DNA from: a virus
DNA length: 32,130 nt
Virus record (IMG/VR): IMGVR_UViG_3300027833_000146
Coordinates: 1-32,130 of that record
Reading direction: 5' to 3' (one strand)
Part shown: positions 24,685-31,011 of the stretch, one piece after another
How the letters are laid out: the number at the start of each line of letters is the position of its first letter
How positions within the stretch are numbered: position 1 is the stretch's first letter
Notes under the pieces: generated by a model
What the model saw: only the letters and a program-made list of their open reading frames with translations
Database searches by the model: none
What the model was told of the DNA's origin: nothing
Program-made: the position numbers and the translations under genes

Positions 24685-25665
24685 ATGGCAATTACATTAG
24701 GTGGTAGTAGTGGGGGCGGTGGCACTGAAATTAACGGCTTAGTAGAAGGGATGACAGGTAAGTCTATGTACACTACCGCTTCGGGGGAGGTTTACTTGCA
24801 AACTGGGAGGACCTTAACAGACGTTGCTTCTTACCCCGACGCACAACTAAACATAGGGATAACAAAAGACCCTACGACAGTGGCAATCAGTAACCCGTGG
24901 TACGGTTCAGCAAGTGATGGGGTTTTAGGCTTTGGTATGACTACTTCCAAGGTGATAGTTATCTCCACCGTTACCGACGCAACAGGGGCGTGGGCGTGGT
25001 CAGCCAATGTCGGTTTAGGTGCTGAGTACAACACTTGTACTTCTACCACCCTTCAATCCTCATGTGATATGGTTGTGGTGGATAATGGAGGCTCTAAGGA
25101 TTTATACGTTTTAGGTTATAGCGTAACAGCTACTAATGGTGTTGTAATCAAACACGCTGGTGTCACTAGTACAAGTCTAGGATCAGTTTCAACCATAACC
25201 CTGCCTTCGTTCATGACAGTACCTAGAGGGCTTACATGGGATGGTACTTATTTCTGGGTGTATGATTGGAATACTCAATCAGTACATAAGCTAACTTCTT
25301 CTTTTGCGGACACTGGCGAGTCGCACTATATTGGCTTTGGCCATTGCAAACTTGAATATGATTCCGGAGCATCAACCGTCTGGGCTTTCTTTGCAAGTAA
25401 CACAAATATGGAAGTAGCGGGTTTAGCTCTATCCACAGGAAGTAGAATGTGGCCTCACGCGATGAACCTAAACCAACCTCTTAAGGGTATGGTCTACCAT
25501 GCTACCACTAATACGATGGGGCTAATTAAAGGTTCAGGCAACGTTATCCACCCAGTAGACATGACTGAAAAAACGGTAGGGCATCCGTTCGCTATAGTTG
25601 ATTCGAGCAATGCTAGATCACCTCGAAGTGAGAACTACATTAGCTACTATAAGAGGATTAAATAA
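24685..25665 (+). CDS. variable fibre tip 3 (candidate receptor-binding protein)
   Basis: A 326-residue protein with a Gly-rich leader (MAITLGGSSGGGGTEINGL) and the motif EVYLQTGRTLTDVASYPDAQ, shared with tip 2. The body contains strand-turn blocks (DLYVLGYSVTATNGVVIKH, GLTWDGTYFWVYDWNTQSV, TVWAFFASNTNMEVAGLALS) consistent with a beta-propeller-like fold. The C-terminus SENYISYYKRIK parallels the tip 2 end. GGAAGGAG precedes the ATG. The stop overlaps the next gene (TAATG), so unlike cassettes 1, 2 and 4 there is no chaperone gene directly after it. The adhesin role is inferred from the paired stalk and the variable middle. Confidence 0.55.
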   Translation: MAITLGGSSGGGGTEINGLVEGMTGKSMYTTASGEVYLQTGRTLTDVASYPDAQLNIGITKDPTTVAISNPWYGSASDGVLGFGMTTSKVIVISTVTDATGAWAWSANVGLGAEYNTCTSTTLQSSCDMVVVDNGGSKDLYVLGYSVTATNGVVIKHAGVTSTSLGSVSTITLPSFMTVPRGLTWDGTYFWVYDWNTQSVHKLTSSFADTGESHYIGFGHCKLEYDSGASTVWAFFASNTNMEVAGLALSTGSRMWPHAMNLNQPLKGMVYHATTNTMGLIKGSGNVIHPVDMTEKTVGHPFAIVDSSNARSPRSENYISYYKRIK

Positions 25666-25727
25666 TGGCTTTAACACAAATAACAGCAGAGGTAATTGCA
25701 GATAATTCCGTAACTACTACCCTATAG
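25665..25727 (+). pseudogene. severed N-terminus of fibre stalk 4
   Basis: ATG 25665 overlaps the tip 3 stop (TAATG) and begins MALTQITAEVIADNSVTTTL, then stops at TAG (25725-25727). The bases 25724-25741, read one frame off, encode IADDAV, and the original frame resumes after an extra C (25742) with TAAKIAADAITAAKIA. Thus one base is missing near 25719-25723 and one is added near 25742. Repaired, the stalk would run uninterrupted from 25665 to 26078. Confidence 0.7.
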
Positions 25728-25730
25728 CTG

Positions 25731-26078
25731 ATGACGCAGTTCACAGCAGCAAAAATAGCTGCTGACGCTATCACAGCAGCAAAAATAGCTTCAGTGCCTG
25801 TTGCAGTAGGTATTACGTCTGTCGTTACAGCTACGTCCTTAACAGCAGCTGTAAACACACACATTTATGTCAGTGCAGCTACTCAGACTATTACACTTCC
25901 CGCTTCTCCGAGCCTAGGACAGAGAGTCCTTATTACAGTGGGAAATTTTGTGGACACGGTAGTCGGCAGGAACGGATCAAACATTATGAGTCTAGCAGAA
26001 GACCTTACAATGGACACTGCTTATCTTTCAATTCAGTTTATATACACAGATTCTACAGGAGGATGGATAATAGCATGA
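25731..26078 (+). CDS. fibre stalk 4 with GW cap domain (remnant or re-started)
   Basis: A 115-residue frame in the same phase as the severed leader just upstream, beginning at an ATG that only exists in this frame because of the indels. Residues 1-30 hold degenerate shaft repeats (FTAAKIAADAITAAKIASV). The rest is the GW cap: SLTAAVNTHIYVSAATQTI, VLITVGNFVDTVVGRNGSNI, ending STGGWIIA. No ribosome binding site stands before ATG 25731, so translation may depend on re-initiation after the TAG or on readthrough. The intact form would have 137 residues. The stop overlaps tip 4 (ATGA, 26075). It may be functional without its extreme N-terminus. Confidence 0.55.
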   Translation: MTQFTAAKIAADAITAAKIASVPVAVGITSVVTATSLTAAVNTHIYVSAATQTITLPASPSLGQRVLITVGNFVDTVVGRNGSNIMSLAEDLTMDTAYLSIQFIYTDSTGGWIIA

Positions 26079-26338
26079 GTAATTTTACAGGATTTATAGG
26101 CGGCAGCAGCAGTGTAATTAAAAGTATACAAAAAGTATCAATGGGTGGTTCTAGTAGCGGTAGTGCTACAATTAGCGCAGTAGACCTCAACAAAACCTTT
26201 ATTACTCTTGTTAGTAGCTCTACTAAGGATAATACTTACTACCCCCGAGTAGGCACCGTTACTTCTACATCAGTGTCGGGCTACTGGGGCGGTGGCTACC
26301 AGATGGGCATGACCGTATATGTTGTGGAGTATAACTAA
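26075..26338 (+). CDS. small fibre tip 4
   Basis: An 87-residue tip. I start at ATG 26075 because MSNFTGFIGGSSS lines up with MSNLTDFFGKGG of tip 1 and it overlaps the stalk stop as ATGA; ATG 26063 sits directly on AGGAGG and is less likely. The body (VIKSIQKVSMGGSSSGSATI, SAVDLNKTFITLV, ending GYWGGGYQMGMTVYVVEYN) is a compact beta domain of the kind found at the ends of many marine phage fibres. It looks complete, not truncated. The stop overlaps the chaperone start (TAATG). Receptor binding is inferred. Confidence 0.5.
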   Translation: MSNFTGFIGGSSSVIKSIQKVSMGGSSSGSATISAVDLNKTFITLVSSSTKDNTYYPRVGTVTSTSVSGYWGGGYQMGMTVYVVEYN

Positions 26339-26730
26339 TGAGTATTTATGTAAGAATAGAAAAAGTTAATTGGGGAAACAAAAACACTTCTGACGTAGAA
26401 GAATTAGACACTGTTACGGCTGTTGTTACTACGACAGGGGTTATAGAAGACACTGATTATCAGTTAGCTGAAGAAGAGCCAACAATAAACTCTATAAAAG
26501 TTGAAGGTAATTTTGTAGAAAGAGAAGATGTCTTTGAGCCTTTTATTCCTGAGACTACAAAAGCAGAATACGCTAGACGTAGAAGGAACGAATTACTACA
26601 GGAAACTGACTGGATAGTTAATGTATCTGACCATCCACAACACAGTGCTTACATAGTCTACCGTACAGCCCTACGTAACTGGCCTTCTACGGTAGACTTT
26701 CCAGCCACACGCCCAGTACTCGGAGAATAA
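26338..26730 (+). CDS. fibre chaperone 4 (phage_tail_APC-like)
   Basis: A 130-residue chaperone. The N-terminal half is a strand-rich domain (VRIEKVNWGNKNTSDVEELD, ESSENTIALLY acidic after it). The C-terminal half (AEYARRRRNELLQETDWIVN, then YIVYRTALRNWPSTVDFPAT) shows the RR..ELL..tDW...D......YR.aLR.wP pattern of PF16778 as I remember it. The last 18 residues are almost identical to those of the chaperone at 22877 (RNWPSTxDFPxxRPxLGE), so the two genes share a recent ancestor. GGAG lies about ten bases before the ATG. It probably assists tip 4 and might also serve tip 3, which lacks its own. Confidence 0.6.
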   Translation: MSIYVRIEKVNWGNKNTSDVEELDTVTAVVTTTGVIEDTDYQLAEEEPTINSIKVEGNFVEREDVFEPFIPETTKAEYARRRRNELLQETDWIVNVSDHPQHSAYIVYRTALRNWPSTVDFPATRPVLGE

Positions 26731-26732
26731 GA

Positions 26733-27446
26733 ATGGCATTTACTAAAGTTTCAAACAGTCTTTTAGCAGATAATTCTGTTACTTCAGCTAAGTTTGCAGA
26801 TGGTGCAGTTACTTCAGCTAAGTTTGCAGATGGTGCAGTTACTTCAACTAAGATTGCAAGCAGCGCAGTAACTGCAGACAAAATTGCAGATGACGCAGTT
26901 ACTTCAGATAAAGTAGCTAATGATATTAAAGTAGCCGGTATAGAGACTATTTATATACCTGCAGCAGGTATGTATCCAGAGACAACTAACGGGTGCGCTG
27001 ATCTAGAGCAAGTCGAACTAACTAATGGCCCCGAACTCAAGTGCCTAGACTTTGCGGCTGCAGCGGATGCCTTTGCTCAGTTTCAGGTCATCTTTCCTAA
27101 GTCGTGGAATGAGGGCACTGTTACTTTCCAAACCTTCTTTACTGTTACAGGAACAAACACTGGTACGGTAGCCTGGGGATTAGCAGGTAGAAGTTATGCA
27201 GATAATGCAGACATCAACACAGCTTTTGGAACTCAGGTAGTGGCAACAGCTAAAGCTCACTCTGGAACTTCTAATGATCTAAATGTCGCGGTAGTTAGCG
27301 GCGCAGTAACTATTGCTGGAGCAGCGGCTGATGCCTTAACTATCTTCCAGATTGCGAGAGATGTTACGGCAGACAGCCAGACAGGAGATGCGCGCCTTCT
27401 TGGTATTAAGCTTTTCTTCACCACTGACGCTGCAAATGACGCATAA
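26733..27446 (+). CDS. fibre stalk 5
   Basis: A 237-residue stalk. It starts MAFTKVSNSLLADNSVT, related to the first residues of stalks 3 and 4, and continues with five shaft repeats of the type AVTSAKFADG (about 15-65). In place of the GW cap it has a different beta domain of about 170 residues: GIETIYIPAAGMYPETTNGC, LKCLDFAAAADAFAQFQVIF, then TVTFQTFFTVTGTNTGTVAW and ARLLGIKLFFTTDAANDA. That domain is common in fibre and tail proteins of marine phages. It is followed by the Gly-rich tip. The shaft role is inferred from repeats. Confidence 0.6.
   Translation: MAFTKVSNSLLADNSVTSAKFADGAVTSAKFADGAVTSTKIASSAVTADKIADDAVTSDKVANDIKVAGIETIYIPAAGMYPETTNGCADLEQVELTNGPELKCLDFAAAADAFAQFQVIFPKSWNEGTVTFQTFFTVTGTNTGTVAWGLAGRSYADNADINTAFGTQVVATAKAHSGTSNDLNVAVVSGAVTIAGAAADALTIFQIARDVTADSQTGDARLLGIKLFFTTDAANDA
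26778..26867 (+). repeat. 30-base coding tandem repeats in stalk 5
   Basis: GTTACTTCAGCTAAGTTTGC and the following ten bases occur twice exactly (26778-26807 and 26808-26837), with a third, diverged unit (26838-26867). They encode VTSAKFADGA. Perfect identity of two units indicates a very recent duplication. Confidence 0.9.
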
Positions 27447-27455
27447 GGATCAAAT

Positions 27456-28346
27456 ATGACTGGTTTTGGTTATAACGTAAGCGGTTTTGGCTCTTTTCCT
27501 AGCCGTGGTGCGGGCTTGTACGCATTTACTGCTGCTACATTTACTCCTGGGAGCAATACTGGAAATACTGGCCCAAGTCTTGCAGTAGCACGTGCAGGCC
27601 TTACTGGCACAGGAGTAAACGCTTGGAAAAACGACACTCAGTTTTTTAATACCTCCAGTGGGATTCAATTATGGACTGTACCTGCTGATGGTACTTACCA
27701 AATTGAAACTTGGGGCGCTCAAGGAGGTGATGAAGCTAACGCAGGTAGAGGGGGTTCTGGGGCAAGAATGCGAGGCGATTTTACTTTTATTTCTGGTGAA
27801 GTTATAAGTATACTGGTGGGACAGCATGCTAATCTAAGCCGAAATGGGGGCGGTGGAGGAACATTTGTATATAAAACTGCAACTAGTACTTACCCTCTCA
27901 TCGCCGCAGGTGGTGGAGGTGGTTGGGGAAGTAGCGGGCAAAATGCAAGTCATGGTAGGACAAGCACTTCTGGAGGTACTACTTACGGAGGCGGTTATGC
28001 TAGTGGCACTGGAGGCAATGGAGGTAATACAGCAACAAACTCCGGCTGGGGAGGCGCTGGGTCTGGGTGGTTGACTAACGGAACGTCAGGCGGCGCATAT
28101 GGTGGTCAATCATATGCGCCTCGAAACGGAGGAGCCGGAGGAAATATTTTTGTATGCAGCGGAGGTTATGGTGGTTTTGGTGCGGGCGGAGGCGGTGGTT
28201 GTAACGGCGGCGGTGGCGGTGGTGGCTATAGTGGAGGAGGTTGCTCCGGAGGTGGGGGTGGTTCCTACAATGGTGGAACTAATCAAAGTAATTCAACCGG
28301 TGTTAAGACTGGAAACGGTCAAGTAACTATTACTAAAATAGCGTAG
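27456..28346 (+). CDS. glycine-rich fibre tip 5 (adhesin-like)
   Basis: A 296-residue protein. The N-terminal 65 residues end in a linker, followed by FFNTSSGIQLWTVPADGTYQ and IETWGAQGGDE, then GEVISILVGQHANLS and GGGGGTFVYKT. This pattern, a strand domain opening into glycine-rich segments, matches the glycine-rich domain family of ALK-type proteins (PF12810 as I remember it). The second half has six or more poly-Gly runs (GGAGGNIFVCSGGYGGFGAG, GGGGGCNGGGGGGG) as in the polyglycine-helix sandwich of gp38-type adhesins of T-even phages. It ends GNGQVTITKIA. Likely a receptor-binding tip; composition differs sharply from neighbours. Confidence 0.65.
   Translation: MTGFGYNVSGFGSFPSRGAGLYAFTAATFTPGSNTGNTGPSLAVARAGLTGTGVNAWKNDTQFFNTSSGIQLWTVPADGTYQIETWGAQGGDEANAGRGGSGARMRGDFTFISGEVISILVGQHANLSRNGGGGGTFVYKTATSTYPLIAAGGGGGWGSSGQNASHGRTSTSGGTTYGGGYASGTGGNGGNTATNSGWGGAGSGWLTNGTSGGAYGGQSYAPRNGGAGGNIFVCSGGYGGFGAGGGGGCNGGGGGGGYSGGGCSGGGGGSYNGGTNQSNSTGVKTGNGQVTITKIA
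28092..28120. repeat. 10-base inverted repeat inside tip 5
   Basis: GGCGCATATG (28092-28101) and CATATGCGCC (28111-28120) are perfect inverted repeats with a nine-base loop, inside the coding sequence. They encode GAYGGQSYAP. Low-complexity codon use could create it by chance, but it could also form a stable mRNA hairpin. Confidence 0.6.
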
Positions 28347-28356
28347 AGTAGAATAA

Positions 28357-28842
28357 ATGTTAAAATATATTAAAATAGAGAATAATCAACCAATAAACTA
28401 TACACTTGAACAACTATTGATAGATTTTCCAAATGCAATAATTTACAAAAAAACAAAATTGCCAAACGAAGACTTAATAAAAAAATTCAATGTATATCCT
28501 TTAATAACAACGCAATCACCTGAGCTGCAAGAGGATGAAACTGCGGAAGAAGGAATTCCTGTATTTAAAGATAATGAGTGGACTCAAACTTGGAATATTC
28601 GAAAATTAACTCAAGAAGAAGTATCAGACATTATAGAAAGTCATTTAATAGAGGTAGAAGAATTAGAGACAGATGCAGTGTTTTCAGCATTTTTCGTAAA
28701 TACAGAAGTGCGAGAAGCTAGATATGATATTTGTAAGCTATGTACTTCGTTCACTGCATTAAAAACTTGTAACGAATGCCACTGTATAATGCCCTTAAAA
28801 ACTAAACTTAGAGATACTGTTTGCCCTCTTGGAAAGTGGTAA
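28357..28842 (+). CDS. last fibre gene: chaperone-like with zinc-type C-terminus
   Basis: A 161-residue protein after tip 5. The N-terminal part (MLKYIKIENNQPINYTLEQL, LIDFPNAIIYKKT) and the Glu-rich middle (KLTQEEVSDIIESHLIEVEE) look like a tail fibre assembly chaperone. The last 40 residues (122-161) contain C126, C129, C138, C141, C143 and C156 in the order CxxC-x8-CxxCxC-x12-C, ending CPLGKW. This compact cysteine module occurs in proteins of marine phages and probably binds zinc. Its position suggests it assists the Gly-rich tip. Codon use is strongly AT-rich beside the GC-richer poly-Gly gene. It is the last + strand gene before the terminator. Confidence 0.5.
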   Translation: MLKYIKIENNQPINYTLEQLLIDFPNAIIYKKTKLPNEDLIKKFNVYPLITTQSPELQEDETAEEGIPVFKDNEWTQTWNIRKLTQEEVSDIIESHLIEVEELETDAVFSAFFVNTEVREARYDICKLCTSFTALKTCNECHCIMPLKTKLRDTVCPLGKW

Positions 28843-28853
28843 TCTATACAATA

Positions 28854-28877
28854 AAAAAGGGCTTTTCAGCCCTTTTT
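28854..28877. terminator. bidirectional intrinsic terminator
   Basis: AAAAAGGGCT (28854-28863) pairs with AGCCCTTTTT (28868-28877) around a TTTC loop. The T-run on each strand follows a GC-rich stem core, so it works for the + strand fibre operon and the - strand replication operon, which converge here. Confidence 0.9.
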
Positions 28878-28891
28878 CACTTTGTTACTCT

Positions 28892-29119
28892 TTAAACTAC
28901 TTCAGCTTCTGCACGTGGTTTTTCTAACTCTTCCTGTAGCAAGTTTGTAAAACCTGCAATACCTACTTGAATCTGGTCAAGACGGCTACGAGCTTGATTA
29001 GCCTGTGTTTGCATGTCCTGTACCTGTGATAATAGATACTTCGCTCTATCAGACAGTTCGTCTACTTTGTACTCTTTATCGTTCATAGATATGGTTTGTA
29101 CTTCATTTTCTTTAGTCAC
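28892..29119 (-). CDS. small DUF6447-like protein
   Basis: A 75-residue acidic helical protein: TISMNDKEYKVDELSDRAKY, then LLSQVQDMQTQANQARSRLD and QIQVGIAGFTNLLQEELEKP. The order, a short beta start followed by a coiled-coil helix with KxxLSDxAKYL, is that of DUF6447 proteins seen in cyanophages and other marine phages. The function of that family is unknown. It is the last gene of the - strand operon, 14 bases after the reductase and just before the terminator. The coiled-coil pattern suggests a small oligomeric accessory protein. Confidence 0.7.
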   Translation of the reverse strand: MTKENEVQTISMNDKEYKVDELSDRAKYLLSQVQDMQTQANQARSRLDQIQVGIAGFTNLLQEELEKPRAEAEVV

Positions 29120-29133
29120 TATAATGTCCTTTA

Positions 29134-31011
29134 TTAAATCTCACACCCGCCAGCGACGCAGGCAAGCTCTTGTGAGCCTATTGTATTATCTTCTTTTTCA
29201 AACTGAGCTAAATCTTCCCAATTCACATTTTGTGGCATAGCCGCTACTAGCTCGTCGTATTTTTCTGCACTGATGTCTTCATAAGGTGCTTGCTGATAAA
29301 CGTGGTCACTAGTCGGTAATAGACTAATACCGGAACACATATCAAAGTTATCCCAAATCCATTGTGCAACTTGTAAATACTCACTGTCAGTATAGTATAC
29401 AGTTACACTTGGTTTATGTTCACACCAATGATTTTGATAGGTTTTCCATAAAGCTAACTGCTCCATAGCACCTACTTCTTTCACACAAGTACTTGACTCT
29501 GGTGCTTTCACAGGGAAGCTAAACACTACAGAAGAGGCAGACATAACGTCATTTTCTACTGGGAATCCTGCTTGTTCCATATAGAGAGCAAGTGGGTCTT
29601 TTTTGTCGCTACGCACCCTGCGAATATAATGCTTAGAGAAACGAGGATGAATCCCGGAAGCACTGTCAACAAGCTGAGAGACAGTGCCACTAGGCTTAAC
29701 GCATGTAATAGCCACAGACTGATTAACACCAAGCTTTGCAGCCCATTCTTTATTTGTTTCAATACTAACATCCCTCATCTCCTCTAGCCATCCAGCTAAC
29801 TCTGTGTTGTTAGGGTCACCTAAAACTGCATGATCCATAATTCCTGTTAAGCTCACACCCAACAATGCTTCTTCTTCAGTGTTACGCTTCCATCGCACCC
29901 GCAGATACCTAAAGTCAGTCAGGCTAGACTGTAGAGTACCAATAATGGTTGCTACTCTTACTTTTTTCTTCAGCGTTTCAAGGTTATCATCTGCTCGTAC
30001 AACCACTTCTGATAGATTACAAAACTCATTACTACGGAGAATAATTTCCGAGCAAGGGTTAGTACCGAAGTCATGCGTTGCATCTCTACGACCATTCCGT
30101 GCTGCGATCTTCTGAGCTGCTACACGACTAAAGATTCCTCGCTCACCTGCTTTAGATTCATACAAGTTCTTCATCTCATTAAGGTATGCTTCGAAGTCAG
30201 GCTTCTCAGTATACGCTACAGAGTTGTTTGCGAGACGACGTTGACCTTCGTTCTCCCACCAAGCACCAGACTTAGCTTTTGACATTCGCTGATCAGAGAG
30301 ATTTGAAAGACTAATAAGAGCAGAACGACGTACACCGCCTACTACTACAATATCCGCAATCTTACATACAACATCATGACACTCGATACTTGTCAACTTA
30401 CGACCTGCTGCTTTCTGGAATATATTTACACAGAAACGAAACAAATCTTCTAAAGGCTCAGGTCCTGAGGCTCTTCCACCAAATGTCTTAAGTCTAGCAC
30501 CTGCTGGACGTACTCGGCTCATGTCCCACTGAGGTAGTTTACCTGCATAAAGCATGGCAATCAACTCACGGAAGGCACTCGACCATCCTAGCTTACTATC
30601 ACTTACTACAATAGTAGAACTTGTTTTGTGGAATGTTTCAGCTACTTCTGGTAGTTTAGTAATAAAATTACGCTCTACACTGAAGCCTACTCCAGTTCCG
30701 CACATTAATACATACATAAGCTCGTCAAAAGCTCGTGGATGGTCAATATGTAAATAACTACAGTTAAAGCCTGCTACGTTATCACGTTTAAGTGCTTCTC
30801 CTGCTGTCATCATACAACGCATAGAAGGCATAACTTCCATCGCATGGATAGCGTCATAAATCTCTTGACCTTCTTCGTCATTCAATTGCTCTCTTTCTTT
30901 GAAGAAATCAACATAACGTTGAACTGTCTCTTCCCAAGTCTCTCTACGGCCTTCTTCTTCTAGCCAACGTGCATACCTGCTTTTATGAATAAAACTTTGA
31001 TACTGATCCAT
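29134..31011 (-). CDS. nrdJ: adenosylcobalamin-dependent ribonucleoside-triphosphate reductase (class II)
   Basis: A 625-residue class II reductase that converts ribonucleoside triphosphates to deoxy forms for phage DNA synthesis, using vitamin B12 as radical source. Key residues are present: C84 (FNCSY), the NPC320-S-E322 loop with C320 as the thiyl-radical cysteine, and C331 eleven residues on, the same spacing as C408 and C419 of the Lactobacillus leichmannii enzyme. C84 would be the partner of C331 (C119 there). The C-terminal pair C618-x4-C623 corresponds to C731-x4-C736. PSGTVSQLVDSASGIHPRF is also typical. It is shorter than the 739-residue bacterial enzyme. The start overlaps the exonuclease stop (TAATG). 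The host must supply or import B12. Confidence 0.95.
   Translation of the reverse strand: MDQYQSFIHKSRYARWLEEEGRRETWEETVQRYVDFFKEREQLNDEEGQEIYDAIHAMEVMPSMRCMMTAGEALKRDNVAGFNCSYLHIDHPRAFDELMYVLMCGTGVGFSVERNFITKLPEVAETFHKTSSTIVVSDSKLGWSSAFRELIAMLYAGKLPQWDMSRVRPAGARLKTFGGRASGPEPLEDLFRFCVNIFQKAAGRKLTSIECHDVVCKIADIVVVGGVRRSALISLSNLSDQRMSKAKSGAWWENEGQRRLANNSVAYTEKPDFEAYLNEMKNLYESKAGERGIFSRVAAQKIAARNGRRDATHDFGTNPCSEIILRSNEFCNLSEVVVRADDNLETLKKKVRVATIIGTLQSSLTDFRYLRVRWKRNTEEEALLGVSLTGIMDHAVLGDPNNTELAGWLEEMRDVSIETNKEWAAKLGVNQSVAITCVKPSGTVSQLVDSASGIHPRFSKHYIRRVRSDKKDPLALYMEQAGFPVENDVMSASSVVFSFPVKAPESSTCVKEVGAMEQLALWKTYQNHWCEHKPSVTVYYTDSEYLQVAQWIWDNFDMCSGISLLPTSDHVYQQAPYEDISAEKYDELVAAMPQNVNWEDLAQFEKEDNTIGSQELACVAGGCEI

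Noticed and set aside
18853-26867. Regular 30-33 base repeats resembling a CRISPR array
   Set aside because: Repeats are directly adjacent with no spacers, are in frame in long genes and encode known fibre shaft patterns.
27844-28326. Two + strand frames inside the Gly-rich tip gene
   Set aside because: Their Val/Glu/Ala-rich translations are the expected off-frame reading of GGN codons; the Gly-rich frame has the start, the coupling and domain similarity.
18685-28346. Diversity-generating retroelement acting on the tips
   Set aside because: No reverse transcriptase gene or template repeat is seen in the window; variation looks like module exchange. Elements elsewhere in the genome cannot be excluded.
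29572-30757. Several + strand frames of about 70 codons opposite the reductase
   Set aside because: They lie fully antisense to a gene with every catalytic residue intact and have no independent support.
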